From: Klebsiella pneumoniae
Lineage (GTDB): Bacteria; Pseudomonadota; Gammaproteobacteria; Eutrophobiales; Eutrophobiaceae
NCBI GenBank assembly: GCA_945878555.1
Contig: CAMDWI010000020.1
Coordinates: forward strand, 19,814-83,813
Direction of reading: 5' to 3'
DNA length: 64,000 bases
Numbering within the stretch: the first letter of the stretch is position 1; the number at the start of each line of letters is the position of its first letter. A model generated the notes under the pieces. That model ran no database searches and was not told where the DNA came from. It was given only the letters and a program-made list of their open reading frames with translations. Made by a program: the position numbers and the translations under genes. Shown in pieces: positions 54,803 to 64,000 of the stretch.

Positions 54803-54838
54803 ATCCGGCTTTCCGAGGGGGGGGGAGGAAAACCGGAT
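54803..54838 (+). other. Hairpin with a G-run loop
   Basis: ATCCGGCTTTCC (54803-54814) pairs, with one mismatch, with GGAAAACCGGAT (54827-54838). The loop is GAGGGGGGGGGA, with nine consecutive G. It lies between the terminator and the phasin stop. Confidence 0.6.
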
Positions 54839-54845
54839 GAAGACG

Positions 54846-55160
54846 TTAATTTACCTTTAATGCATCCTTTACAACTTTCTGTACTTCTGTTGCGTAGGTA
54901 TTGCCCAGCTCGGCAACGGTACGACCATCTTCAATTGCACGCTCTGTCAGCTGTTTGGAGACTGCAACCTGGGTGGTGATATAGTTCTTGAAGCCTTCTA
55001 CATCGCTGATGCTTGAAGCGGTTTTCAATTGCTCAAGACCGACTTTTACGCTGTCTTCGATATATTTGACCTGCAGGCCCATCAATTTTTCCAGATTGGC
55101 AATTGCCAGATTGTTCAGCTCACGTACCGGGGTAATGTACTTATCAAATTGTTCGTTCAT
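54846..55160 (-). CDS. Phasin family protein
   Basis: A 104-residue helical protein of the phasin_2 type: PVRELNNLAIANLEKLMGLQ, DSVKVGLEQLKTASSISDVEGF. Phasins coat polyhydroxyalkanoate granules. AAAGGAG precedes the ATG. No PHA synthase gene is in the window. Confidence 0.9.
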   Translation of the reverse strand: MNEQFDKYITPVRELNNLAIANLEKLMGLQVKYIEDSVKVGLEQLKTASSISDVEGFKNYITTQVAVSKQLTERAIEDGRTVAELGNTYATEVQKVVKDALKVN

Positions 55161-55508
55161 GGTTCAACTCCTTTCTGTCTTTTTGGACTTTGTGCGGTGC
55201 ATCATAAATCAAGTAATGGTGCGATGCAACAAGATTTTGTAAAAAAATGAGCCAAGGGTGATGCAGAAAATAAAATACTTAATTATCAATGTGTTAGTTT
55301 CTGACACGACAGATTAGTTGCAGGTCATAAATATCCAGATTCATACAAAATTATAAAATCAGGGTGAGGTTATAGTCATTTATTCCTCGAATATGACCAC
55401 CGAAATCACTGTTGGCCTGGATTTACCCTTTACAAATACAGGGTAGGGTATGCTTTGGTGTATTCTGTAAAGCTTGAATAAATGAAAAACATACTAAGGA
55501 GCGTGTTC
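55161..55508. other. Intergenic region between phasin and membrane protein genes
   Basis: About 350 bp with no supported gene; A+T-rich and likely holding divergent promoters. The phasin ribosome site is at the left end and AAGGAG (55496-55501) for the membrane gene is at the right. No clear -35/-10 pair or operator is recognised. Confidence 0.6.
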
Positions 55509-56264
55509 ATGACTGAAATTCGAACCGCCGCCGCCGGGCGAGGCATTGCCTGGTTCAGTGAAGGATTTACCAGTTTTCAAAACAATGTCGGCGCGTGGAT
55601 GGGTACCGGATTTATCCTGTTAATCATGGGTCTGGTATCACTGTCATTTCCCCTCTTAAGTCTGATATTACAGTTAATGATGCCCGTATTGCTCGGGGGA
55701 TTATTACTCGGTTGCAGGGAGGCTGACAATGGCGGTCAACTCAGGCTGAATCACCTGTTTGCCGGCTTCAGCCATTCCACAGGAAACCTGGTTTTGCTCG
55801 GGATACTGTATACACTCGCTTCGTGTGTGATCATGGGCTTGATGTTTGGTATGGCAGTTTTAGCCGTTGGTGGCAGTGTAATACTTTCCGTTATCATGGA
55901 AGGAAATCCCGTTACGATTCTGGACAACCTGCTGATATTGTTACTTGTCCTCCTTGCCGGACTATTATTGTATGTACCCTTGTTGATGGCCTTCTGGTTC
56001 GGTCCTGCATTAATCGTTTTTGACGGCCATCATCCCTTGAGTGCAATGAAATACAGTTTTCTTGGTTGTATTAAAAATAGCATGGCATTTCTGGTATATG
56101 GTCTGGCAGGTATGCTATTGGCTATTATTGCCTCAATACCTTTAATGCTGGGCTGGATAGTGCTTGTGCCTGTGACTATCATCGGATTTTATCTTTCTTA
56201 CCGTGACATCTTTGCTCGGAATGTGATCAGACCATCTATACAGGACCTCAGTCATGTTGCGTAA
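55509..56264 (+). CDS. BPSS1780-type hypothetical membrane protein
   Basis: A 251-residue polytopic protein with about six hydrophobic helices and the family-like start [14 protein letters not shown]. The [23 protein letters not shown] region is well conserved in the family. Function unknown. ATG 55509 is chosen because AAGGAG lies 7 bp upstream. Overlaps msrA by 11 bp. Confidence 0.8.
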   Translation: MTEIRTAAAGRGIAWFSEGFTSFQNNVGAWMGTGFILLIMGLVSLSFPLLSLILQLMMPVLLGGLLLGCREADNGGQLRLNHLFAGFSHSTGNLVLLGILYTLASCVIMGLMFGMAVLAVGGSVILSVIMEGNPVTILDNLLILLLVLLAGLLLYVPLLMAFWFGPALIVFDGHHPLSAMKYSFLGCIKNSMAFLVYGLAGMLLAIIASIPLMLGWIVLVPVTIIGFYLSYRDIFARNVIRPSIQDLSHVA

Positions 56265-56892
56265 ACCCACACTAATGCCAGACGCAGACCGGGCCTTGCC
56301 TGGGCGTACTCAGCCATTGGTAGTGACTAATCGCCATTATGTTAATAGTCACCCGATTTGTCCGCCGTTCCCGCAAAACATGCAACTGGCCATGTTCGGC
56401 CTGGGTTGTTTTTGGGGTGCTGAACGGAAATTCTGGCAACTGGAGGGTGTGTATAGTACAGCCGTAGGGTATGCCGGGGGTTATACACCCAATCCAACGT
56501 ATGAAGAAGTCTGTTCCGGAATGACTGGACATAACGAAGTGGTCCGGGTTGTGTACGACCCTGCATTACTGACGTATTCACAGTTATTAGCAGTGTTCTG
56601 GGAAGCGCATAATCCAACCCAGGGGATGCGGCAGGGTAATGATGTAGGTACACAATATCGTTCGGGCATATATGTATACAATGGTGATCAACGTGAACTG
56701 GCGCGAGTATCAGCAGACAGCTATCAGCAAAAACTCGAACAGGCAGGGTATGGCAGGATAACAACCCAGATTAGCGATGCGCCCGTATTCTATCTTGCCG
56801 AGGACTACCATCAGCAATATCTGGCAAAAAATCCGGGCGGTTATTGTGGCCTCGGGGGAACCGGTATACTCTGTGCCGCCAGTGAAATGTGA
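56254..56892 (+). CDS. msrA: Peptide methionine sulfoxide reductase MsrA
   Basis: A 212-residue enzyme with catalytic Cys in GLGCFWGAE (near 50-58), VGYAGG, and EDYHQQYL. C-terminal resolving cysteines lie in [13 protein letters not shown]. It reduces S-methionine sulfoxide. The first 45 residues are an extension without a clear signal peptide. Confidence 0.95.
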   Translation: MLRKPTLMPDADRALPGRTQPLVVTNRHYVNSHPICPPFPQNMQLAMFGLGCFWGAERKFWQLEGVYSTAVGYAGGYTPNPTYEEVCSGMTGHNEVVRVVYDPALLTYSQLLAVFWEAHNPTQGMRQGNDVGTQYRSGIYVYNGDQRELARVSADSYQQKLEQAGYGRITTQISDAPVFYLAEDYHQQYLAKNPGGYCGLGGTGILCAASEM

Positions 56893-56929
56893 CCTGAACA
56901 ACGAATATCAAGTTACTGGAAAGGTTTTT

Positions 56930-57895
56930 GTGAAAACAGAAAACAAATTGCATCAACAAAAAAGGATACTGGTTACAGGTGGTGCCGGTTTTCTGGGGTC
57001 ACATCTGTGTGAAAGATTGTTGAATGAAGGCAATGAGGTTATTTGTGTTGATAACTATTTTACCGGCAGCAAACGGAATATCAGCCATTTACTTGATTCA
57101 AAAAGATTTGAGTTGATACGGCATGATGTTACGTTTCCACTCTATATAGAGGTGGATGAAATCTATAATCTTGCCTGTCCGGCTTCGCCAATTCATTACC
57201 AGCATGATCCGGTACAGACGACCAAGACCAGTGTGCATGGTGCCATCAATATGCTGGGGCTGGCGAAAAGGATACGTGCGAGGATTTTCCAGGCATCTAC
57301 CAGTGAGGTTTATGGTGATCCGACAATTCATCCGCAAACGGAATCGTACTGGGGCAATGTGAATCCTCTCGGAATACGTGCCTGTTACGATGAAGGTAAA
57401 CGCTGTGCCGAGACATTGTTTTTTGATTACCATCGCCAGCACAAACTCAGAATCAAGGTGGCAAGGATATTTAATACGTATGGACCACACATGCATCCAT
57501 ATGATGGCAGGGTAGTCTCAAATTTTATAGTCCAGGCATTGAAAAACGAGCCTATTTCAATATACGGGCAGGGTGATCAAACCCGATCATTCTGTTATGT
57601 GGATGATCTTATCGACGGATTAATCAGATTAATGAATTCCCCTGACGCACTGACAGGTCCGGTTAATCTCGGTAATCCCGGGGAATTTACAATCAAACAG
57701 TTGGCAGAAACAGTAATTAAAATGACGGGTTCATCTTCAAAGCTGGTATATATGCCCCTGCCAGAAGATGATCCCAAACAACGTCAGCCTGATATCACCC
57801 TGGCGAGGGAGCAGCTGGGATGGGAACCACACATCCCGCTTGAACAGGGGTTGATTAACACTATTCGATATTTTGATGACCTGCTGTCCAGTTAA
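56930..57895 (+). CDS. UDP-glucuronate decarboxylase (UXS-type)
   Basis: A 321-residue short-chain dehydrogenase-like enzyme: [15 protein letters not shown] (NAD-binding), STSEVYGDP, and YDEGK with catalytic Tyr and Lys. [10 protein letters not shown] and [10 protein letters not shown] match UXS enzymes making UDP-xylose from UDP-glucuronate. GTG 56930 with an AAGG 6 bp upstream is preferred over a longer frame through msrA. It could feed envelope polysaccharide synthesis. Confidence 0.9.
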   Translation: MKTENKLHQQKRILVTGGAGFLGSHLCERLLNEGNEVICVDNYFTGSKRNISHLLDSKRFELIRHDVTFPLYIEVDEIYNLACPASPIHYQHDPVQTTKTSVHGAINMLGLAKRIRARIFQASTSEVYGDPTIHPQTESYWGNVNPLGIRACYDEGKRCAETLFFDYHRQHKLRIKVARIFNTYGPHMHPYDGRVVSNFIVQALKNEPISIYGQGDQTRSFCYVDDLIDGLIRLMNSPDALTGPVNLGNPGEFTIKQLAETVIKMTGSSSKLVYMPLPEDDPKQRQPDITLAREQLGWEPHIPLEQGLINTIRYFDDLLSS

Positions 57896-58059
57896 TCTCA
57901 CTGAAAGCAAAGATTCTTCCTCAAGGCCACCGGTAATGATGTTCTGTATTGATACCAGTCGTATGGATGGTAATACCTCAGTGGATCATGCTGGAACCTG
58001 GAATAGATAACAAGCGTCTGCCGAATTGACGATCCAGACCTGGTAGAGCAGTTTCTTGT

Positions 58060-60141
58060 TTAGCGGAACCCGGCCCGTTCTGCCGTGACCGGGCTGGCAA
58101 CTGTGGGTACCGGGTATACCAGATCGCCAAGTATCCTCGCACTTTCTTTCAGCAGCACATCAACAGGTTCAATTTTTTCATATTCTTCATCGCTGGCATC
58201 TTCTTCCAGAGGTTTCAGACCCTGGGCTATTCGGAATTCATTTTGAAGACGTTTGCTGGCCTGGGTCAGCTTTTCACGCTCCAGTTTGCGACCCGATTCA
58301 AGCAGGCTGATGGTTTTTTTCTCACTGGCCTGGTAACTGAGCTCCATTTCTTCCATTAGCAGCTGGAACAGGTGGTCAGATTTAATCCGCTGTTCATGAG
58401 CGTTGCGGGCCTCGTCGTAGCGATTTAATGGTGCGTTGGCAGCTACAAAGCGGGCAGGCTTGATCTGGTCCCAGGGCAGGGCATTCTCAAGCGAGCGTTC
58501 ACCGTGCTCGGCCGAATTGAGCCTGGCAGTAGGATAGGTGATGTCTGGAACGACACCCTTGTGTTGATTACTGCCCCCGCTTACTCGGAAAAATTGTGCA
58601 ATCGTCGTTTTTAATCTTCCATGATCCGAGTCGTCCCGGGTAAAGCGATTCAGGTCTACGATGTTCTGGACCGTGCCTTTGCCAAAGGTCGGCTCACCAA
58701 TAATAATGCCACGCTGGTAGTCCTGTATGGCACCGGCAAAAATTTCGGAGGCAGAGGCGCTATTCCGATCCACCAGCACTGCCAGCGGGCCGGCATAGGC
58801 TATCGCCGGATCAGGATCGCGGCTGATGTCGATATTGCCGGAGGAATCTTTCGTCTGCACAATTGGCCCGGATTCGATAAACAGGCCAGTCAGTTCGAGG
58901 GCTTCCGAGAGCGAACCACCACCGTTGTTTCGCAGGTCAACGATGATGCCGTCGACATTGTCATCACGTAGAGTCTGCAGAAGCTTTCTCACATCACGGG
59001 TCGTGCTGCGGTAATCAGGCTCACCGCGTGCCTGTGCGGCAAAGTCACTGTAAAATGTGGGTACGTTGATTACACCGATACGCTGCTTGTTTTCCAGCTC
59101 GATCACTTCAGATTTTGCAGCCTGTTCCTCAAGCTTGATCTCATCACGCGTGATGGTAATGATCTGGCTGGGCCCATCGGTTCCTGCGTCATTAGGAATC
59201 ACTTCGAGACGTACAACCGTACCTTTAGGGCCACGAATCAGGTCTACAACATCATCAAGTCGCCAGCCAATAACATCAACTATCTCACCTTCAGCCTCCT
59301 GACCTACGCCGACAATCTTGTCGAGGTCATGTAGCTGACCACTCAGGTCCGCAGGACCGCCCGGGACAATACTTTGTACCTCTGTATAGTCTGTCTCACC
59401 CCGCAATACAGCGCCAATTCCTTCAAGTGAAAGACTCATGCTGATGTCAAAATTTTCAGATGTGCGCGGTGAAAAATATGATGTATGCGGCTCGATAGAA
59501 GTCGTATAGGCGTTGGCAAAAATCTGGAAAATATCATTCGCATTATATTGAAATGTGCTGGTCTGCAATCGTTTGTAGCGTTTGCCGAGTATTTCCGTGA
59601 TTTCATCCGCTGCTTTTTCGGTGAACTTCAGGTTGAGGTAATCATTCTTGACGCGTTTGCGCCAGACATCATCGAGTGCTACGCGCTCAAGCCAGGGTGA
59701 TTTGGAACGGTCGAATTCAAAATCCTCATCAATACTGAAATCAAAATCCTGCCCGAGCAGATTCAGGGCATAATCTACCCGTTCCTGAACACGTTTTCTG
59801 AACAGGCGGAACATGGTAAAAACGGCAGTTAAATCAGGTGACTTTAACGCATCATCCAGGCGGTATCGGTATTCTTCAAATTGTTTTACGTCTTCAGCTG
59901 TAAGAAAAATCCGGTTTGGATCCAGCGCTTCTATGTAGTTATCCAGAATCTGGGCAGAAAGGTTATCGTCGAGAGGTTTGTTACGGTAGTGATAGTTCTC
60001 AATGATATAGACAATAATCTCGGCTGTTTCCTCCTGATCCGTCGTCGCGACAAGCTCTGACTCATCAACAAGAGGTGTTTCAGCCAGGGCAGCCAGTGTC
60101 AGCACATTTAATGTGAGACCGAGTATTAAGGACTTATACAT
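58060..60141 (-). CDS. prc: Tail-specific (C-terminal processing) protease
   Basis: A 693-residue periplasmic S41 protease: signal peptide (about 1-20), N-terminal helical domain, PDZ (about 230-320), and a catalytic core with NSASASE (Ser463 predicted nucleophile) and FGKGTVQ (Lys488 general base), then the C-terminal DUF3340-like helical part. It degrades proteins by their C-terminal tails. Length is near that of E. coli Prc (682). Confidence 0.96.
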   Translation of the reverse strand: MYKSLILGLTLNVLTLAALAETPLVDESELVATTDQEETAEIIVYIIENYHYRNKPLDDNLSAQILDNYIEALDPNRIFLTAEDVKQFEEYRYRLDDALKSPDLTAVFTMFRLFRKRVQERVDYALNLLGQDFDFSIDEDFEFDRSKSPWLERVALDDVWRKRVKNDYLNLKFTEKAADEITEILGKRYKRLQTSTFQYNANDIFQIFANAYTTSIEPHTSYFSPRTSENFDISMSLSLEGIGAVLRGETDYTEVQSIVPGGPADLSGQLHDLDKIVGVGQEAEGEIVDVIGWRLDDVVDLIRGPKGTVVRLEVIPNDAGTDGPSQIITITRDEIKLEEQAAKSEVIELENKQRIGVINVPTFYSDFAAQARGEPDYRSTTRDVRKLLQTLRDDNVDGIIVDLRNNGGGSLSEALELTGLFIESGPIVQTKDSSGNIDISRDPDPAIAYAGPLAVLVDRNSASASEIFAGAIQDYQRGIIIGEPTFGKGTVQNIVDLNRFTRDDSDHGRLKTTIAQFFRVSGGSNQHKGVVPDITYPTARLNSAEHGERSLENALPWDQIKPARFVAANAPLNRYDEARNAHEQRIKSDHLFQLLMEEMELSYQASEKKTISLLESGRKLEREKLTQASKRLQNEFRIAQGLKPLEEDASDEEYEKIEPVDVLLKESARILGDLVYPVPTVASPVTAERAGFR

Positions 60142-60650
60142 AATGGATTTGGAATAGCCACCTTTAAATTGGTTTAACAGGATAAAATATCGTATGCATT
60201 TCCTGTTCGAAGTACCGCAGGGTCTCGTGTCAGGGAATAACCTATGTGGAGAAAATTATACAACAAAAACATGGGATAATCCCGATACATCTATCTGCTT
60301 ACAATTGACCAGAACAGCCGATATAGATCGTAATCGTTAAATTCATGTCAACACCACACCCCATCACTTCGTTAAAATCGGAAAGCCGTGAGTGATACAT
60401 ATGGGGAATATCTCCGTAGAAATAAGTCATGATATGAAGAGAGAATTACAATATAATCCATTGAAATAATTAAACATTTATGCTGTTGGTTTAGGGGAGC
60501 AGGTGATGAATTAAGTGTGAAATACATCACAAAACACCATAACTCGGGCGATAGGATCGGGGCAGACGTGTACCTTACAGGTATATGATTTGACTGTAAA
60601 ATTCGCTGACTAATTGTATTTGAAACAGGCATATAAGGAAGCCCCTGGTT
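60142..60650. other. Intergenic region between prc and the PKS gene
   Basis: About 510 bp, A+T-rich, with no supported gene. It should hold divergent promoters. A CRP-like site at 60516-60531 is the clearest element. TTGACT at 60590-60595 could be a -35, but no good -10 is seen at 16-18 bp spacing. Confidence 0.7.
60516..60531 (+). promoter_or_regulatory. CRP/Vfr-type binding site
   Basis: TGTGA-AATACA-TCACA is a perfect match to the CRP half-site consensus with 6-bp spacing. It lies 120 bp before the PKS start and about 60 bp before the -35-like TTGACT, a suitable place for class I activation. Confidence 0.65.
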
Positions 60651-63600
60651 TTGAGTAAAACACAACAACCCATTGCAATCGTAGGAATGGCCTGCCGGTT
60701 TCCAGGTGGTTGCGTCAGCCCGGATCAATACTGGGAGTTGTTACGCAACGGGACGGATGTGGTAACGGAAATTCGTCCTGATCGCTGGTCAAAAGAATAC
60801 TATTACCATCCAGATCCCAAATCTTCGGGTAAAACCTATACTGCTGCTGCTGGCCAGCTTGATGATATCTATCAGTTCGATCCGGATTTTTTTGGAATCA
60901 CACCCCGTGAAGCGGCTCAGATGGATCCACAGCAGCGCTTGCTGCTGCAAATGTCGTGGGAGGCACTGGAAGATGGAGGTGTGCGTCCGAAAGATATCGC
61001 CGGTACAAACAGTTCAGTTTATATAGGCATTTCCAGTCTGGATTATGCGAACAATCGCATGGACGATCCGAACGTGGCCGATGCCTATTTCATGACAGGT
61101 AATACACTCAGTATTGCGGCCAACCGGATTTCATACATTTTTGACCTGCATGGTCCCAGTATGACGATTGATACCGCCTGTTCTTCCTCACTGGTGGCCT
61201 TGCATCAGGCATGTTCCAGTATCTGGTCAGGTGAATCCAGTGCCAGTATCGTCGGTGCAGTCCATCTGGTATTGAGTCCATTTCCCTTCATCGGTTTTTC
61301 CAAGGCATCCATGTTGTCCCGACAGGGGCGCTGTCGCGTATTTGATGCCGGCGCTGATGGTTATGTTCGTTCCGAGGGTGGTGTGGTTTTATATCTCAAG
61401 CCGCTGGATCAGGCGTTGGCAGACAACAACCGTGTCCACGCCGTCATCCGCGGTACGGCTGTTAATTCTGATGGCAATACCTCGGCCATGACAGTTCCGA
61501 ACGGGGCCGCCCAGGCGGCATTATTGCAGAATCTTTATCGTAACACCGGTATTGATGTAAACCGGATAGATTATATAGAAGCACATGGTACTGGAACGCC
61601 CGTTGGTGATCCGATTGAGACAGCTGCTCTGGGTCAGGCGATCGGTTCTATCCGGCCGGTATCTAACCCGCTTTTGATTGGTTCGGTAAAGACGAATATC
61701 GGGCATCTGGAACCGGCATCCGGTTTTGCCGGCCTGCTCAAGGTGGTCCTTAGTCTTGAACACAGCGCCATCCCTGCGACAATTCACCAGCAGCGGAATA
61801 ATCCACAGATAGATTTTAACGGTCTGAATCTCAGTGTTGTAGACAGGTATACCAGTCTGGATGTCAGCGACAGACCCTTGTTGATGGGTGTTAATTCATT
61901 CGGGTTTGGTGGAACCAATGCGCATACGATTCTGGAACAGTATCGTCCACCGGTCATAGAAGACAGGGCGAGAGCTGTTCCGGATGAATTGCCTCCGCTG
62001 GTACTCTCAGCCATGAGTGAAGCGTCGCTTAAAAGTCGCGCAACACAATTTAATATCCTGCTCGACCAGGAACTTTCCACCGCACAAGTGTATGATATTT
62101 TATATACGGCAGCCTGTAAACGTCAAAAACTGAAACATGGTCTGGTCGTTTGTGGTGACTCGATGGATAACATCCGTCAGGCCCTGGCTGAATATGTTGC
62201 CGGCAGAAAGTCCTCAAATATTTTACGCACCGAACCCCTGGATCAGGACGGGGGAGTCGCATGGATATTTTCCGGGAACGGTTGCCAATGGGCCGGTATG
62301 GGGCGAGGGTTGCTGGGTAACAGTCTGTTTCGCAACAAACTCGAACAGATAGATAAATTGTTTCAGCCGCTTGCCAACTGGTCCTTGATTGCTGAACTGG
62401 AAGCCGAACCGGACAATAACCGCCTTGAGATGACAGAGGTAGCGCAGCCACTTTTGTTTGCAGTACAAACAGGTATTGCGGCACTTCTGCAGGATCTGGG
62501 TTTGAATGCGGATGCCGTAGCCGGACATAGCGTAGGCGAAATTGCTGCGGCGTATGTATCGGGTGCCTTGACGCTGGAAGCAGCGGTACGCGTCATATAT
62601 TTCCGCAGTATGGCACAGGGCAAGACCCGGGGCAGGGGCAGGATGGCGGCTGTGAGACTCTCGGCTGATCGGATACAGACGCATATGGATGCCTGCCCAG
62701 GCGCTCTGGAAATAGCGGCAATCAATGCGGCGGATTCAGTGACGATTTCCGGTACCCGGGAGGCAATCCGTACGGTACTCGACTTGCTCCAGGAGCAGGC
62801 CGTCACTTGCCGGGAACTTGATCTTGACTACGCCTTCCATAGCAGGGTCATGGATGAGATCGCAGAATATATACATGAAAATCTGGGTGATATCGAAGCC
62901 GCAACAGGCCATATGGTTTTTGCTTCAACTGTTACCGGGCATATTGAGTCCGGCGCCATGCTTGTTGGACAGTACTGGTGGAGAAACATACGGGAGCCAG
63001 TGCAGTTCAGTTCAGCTGTAACCACACTGCTCGAAAGCGGGATACGCACGTTTATCGAAATCGGTTCCCACCCGGTACTTCAATCCTATCTGCGAGAGAC
63101 AATGCAGGCAGCTGCCATCCCGGGCCGGGTGATCAGGACCCTGAAGCGTAATGATCCTGATGAATACCTCTCAGTAAAGTCAGCTGCCTACAGAACCATT
63201 TTTTCCATGGATAAACCACCGCTGGAACGGCTATTTACTGCTGACGGTAACATAGTCACCCTGCCCCCTTATTCCTGGGACAATTCGCGTTTTATCTTTG
63301 CCGGTTCGAATGAGGCGGTTAACAAACAGAGAGAGCATCCGCTGCTTGGATTCAGGCTGAATTCTGTCGATGGAATCTGGATAAACCAGATAGACCTTCA
63401 GAGTCATTCCTATCTGGCGGATCATATAGTAGATGGTGTGGTAATTTTTCCCGCCGCCGGTTTTGCAGAGATGGCACTGGCGGCATCGCGGAGCTGGTTC
63501 GGACGTGATGCTGTGGCAATCAGTGGTCTTGAAATCAGAAAGCCTCTCATGCTGGAAGCGGGCAAAACCCGGGTAACGCAATTTCAGCTGTCGACCAGTG

Positions 63601-64000
63601 ACCTGCATTTTAATATACGCAGTCGTGACAGGCTGAACGACGGTGCATGGGTTGATCATGCCAGCGGGAAACTGGGTGCGACTGTGACAGCAAGTCGGCA
63701 CCGCTCACTTGATTCCGCACGTTATACAGCGTCATCAGCAGTGATGGTATCGGCAGGTGAGATCTATGCAGATGCAGCTGCATCCGGACTTGATTACGGC
63801 AGGAAATTCCGCGGTGCTGTTTCCGTGCTTGTAGATGCCAATCTCAGCCTGACCGAGTTGCAGTTACCGGACGCATCCGGGTATCAGACACAGGAATATC
63901 TCTGGCATCCGGTGATAATGGATTCGGCATTTCATTCGTTGTTCGCTGTATTACGATTACAGAACCGGAATGAACTAAAGGCAGCTGCATATATTCCTGT
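60651..64000 (+). CDS. Type I modular polyketide synthase, 3' partial (KS-AT-DH)
   Basis: At least 1116 residues, continuing past the right edge. KS: C177 in DTACSSSL, H312 in EAHGTGT and H352 in NIGHLE are intact, so condensation should occur. AT: S627 in GHSVGE and H730 in YAFHS; the motif is closer to malonyl-type HAFH than methylmalonyl-type YASH, so malonyl-CoA is the best guess. DH: H925 in H-x3-G-x4-P and D1091 in DSAFH, both catalytic positions present. TTG 60651 is the likely start: AAGGAA (60635-60640) precedes it and an in-frame TGA lies at 60621. The product and remaining domains cannot be seen. Confidence 0.93.
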   Translation, partial: MSKTQQPIAIVGMACRFPGGCVSPDQYWELLRNGTDVVTEIRPDRWSKEYYYHPDPKSSGKTYTAAAGQLDDIYQFDPDFFGITPREAAQMDPQQRLLLQMSWEALEDGGVRPKDIAGTNSSVYIGISSLDYANNRMDDPNVADAYFMTGNTLSIAANRISYIFDLHGPSMTIDTACSSSLVALHQACSSIWSGESSASIVGAVHLVLSPFPFIGFSKASMLSRQGRCRVFDAGADGYVRSEGGVVLYLKPLDQALADNNRVHAVIRGTAVNSDGNTSAMTVPNGAAQAALLQNLYRNTGIDVNRIDYIEAHGTGTPVGDPIETAALGQAIGSIRPVSNPLLIGSVKTNIGHLEPASGFAGLLKVVLSLEHSAIPATIHQQRNNPQIDFNGLNLSVVDRYTSLDVSDRPLLMGVNSFGFGGTNAHTILEQYRPPVIEDRARAVPDELPPLVLSAMSEASLKSRATQFNILLDQELSTAQVYDILYTAACKRQKLKHGLVVCGDSMDNIRQALAEYVAGRKSSNILRTEPLDQDGGVAWIFSGNGCQWAGMGRGLLGNSLFRNKLEQIDKLFQPLANWSLIAELEAEPDNNRLEMTEVAQPLLFAVQTGIAALLQDLGLNADAVAGHSVGEIAAAYVSGALTLEAAVRVIYFRSMAQGKTRGRGRMAAVRLSADRIQTHMDACPGALEIAAINAADSVTISGTREAIRTVLDLLQEQAVTCRELDLDYAFHSRVMDEIAEYIHENLGDIEAATGHMVFASTVTGHIESGAMLVGQYWWRNIREPVQFSSAVTTLLESGIRTFIEIGSHPVLQSYLRETMQAAAIPGRVIRTLKRNDPDEYLSVKSAAYRTIFSMDKPPLERLFTADGNIVTLPPYSWDNSRFIFAGSNEAVNKQREHPLLGFRLNSVDGIWINQIDLQSHSYLADHIVDGVVIFPAAGFAEMALAASRSWFGRDAVAISGLEIRKPLMLEAGKTRVTQFQLSTSDLHFNIRSRDRLNDGAWVDHASGKLGATVTASRHRSLDSARYTASSAVMVSAGEIYADAAASGLDYGRKFRGAVSVLVDANLSLTELQLPDASGYQTQEYLWHPVIMDSAFHSLFAVLRLQNRNELKAAAYIP

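Overview
The window looks like a chromosomal segment of a non-enteric gammaproteobacterium. The main evidence is gene order: a 4.5S RNA gene followed by dnaX-ybaB-recR, and the run orn-nnr-tsaE-amidase-mutL-miaA-hfq-hflX-hflK-hflC-DUF2065-hisZ-purA-tRNA-Leu-rnr-rlmB. This closely follows the classic gammaproteobacterial arrangement, with hisZ between the DUF2065 gene and purA as in Pseudomonas- and Chromatiales-like genomes. A phasin gene suggests polyhydroxyalkanoate storage. The genus cannot be fixed from the sequence alone.

Layout. (1) 1-10.7 kb: a tightly packed, same-strand operon. It encodes a caspase-fold-like protein without a visible catalytic Cys (cut by the left edge), a TPR/HExxH peptidase, a MoxR AAA+ ATPase, a DUF58 protein, a VWA membrane protein and a very large DUF4175-like membrane/coiled-coil protein with Gly-Gln-Gln repeats. 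(2) 10.9-15.3 kb: an A+T-rich stretch of six small unknown genes, all on the + strand, separated by palindromic intergenic sequences. Two of these (12757-12897 and 13310-13396) have nested R''/L''...L'/R' arms like integron attC sites, so the stretch may be a cassette cluster without an integrase. (3) 15.4-18.5 kb: an unknown Cys-rich protein with clan-CD-like His and Cys motifs, two toxin-antitoxin operons with palindromic control regions, a lone HigA-type antitoxin and a decayed REP-associated transposase tail. (4) 18.5-23.5 kb: a DUF305/LVIVD protein, small repeats, a zinc alcohol dehydrogenase, a second higA relic, a SOUL heme-binding protein and a DUF1801 protein.

(5) 23.6-26.4 kb: 4.5S RNA, dnaX (with an E. 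coli-like programmed frameshift signal), ybaB, recR. (6) 26.5-31.2 kb: a three-gene envelope-polymer cassette: a nucleotidyltransferase-HAD-PepSY-like fusion, a CDP-glycerol-type transferase and a flippase. (7) 31.2-51.7 kb: an M48 protease, then the housekeeping run listed above, followed by DUF192, an M28 peptidase and a valine-pyruvate aminotransferase. (8) 51.7-60.1 kb: SohB-type protease, ABC exporter, phasin, a membrane protein, MsrA, UDP-glucuronate decarboxylase and the tail-specific protease Prc.

(9) 60.65 kb to the right edge: the start of a large type I polyketide synthase (KS-AT-DH visible). A perfect CRP-type TGTGA-N6-TCACA site lies about 120 bp upstream of it.

The most unusual parts are the left operon, the candidate cassette cluster with adjoining toxin-antitoxin genes, the fused envelope enzyme and the PKS start. 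All functions are inferred from motifs and context; no database search was possible.
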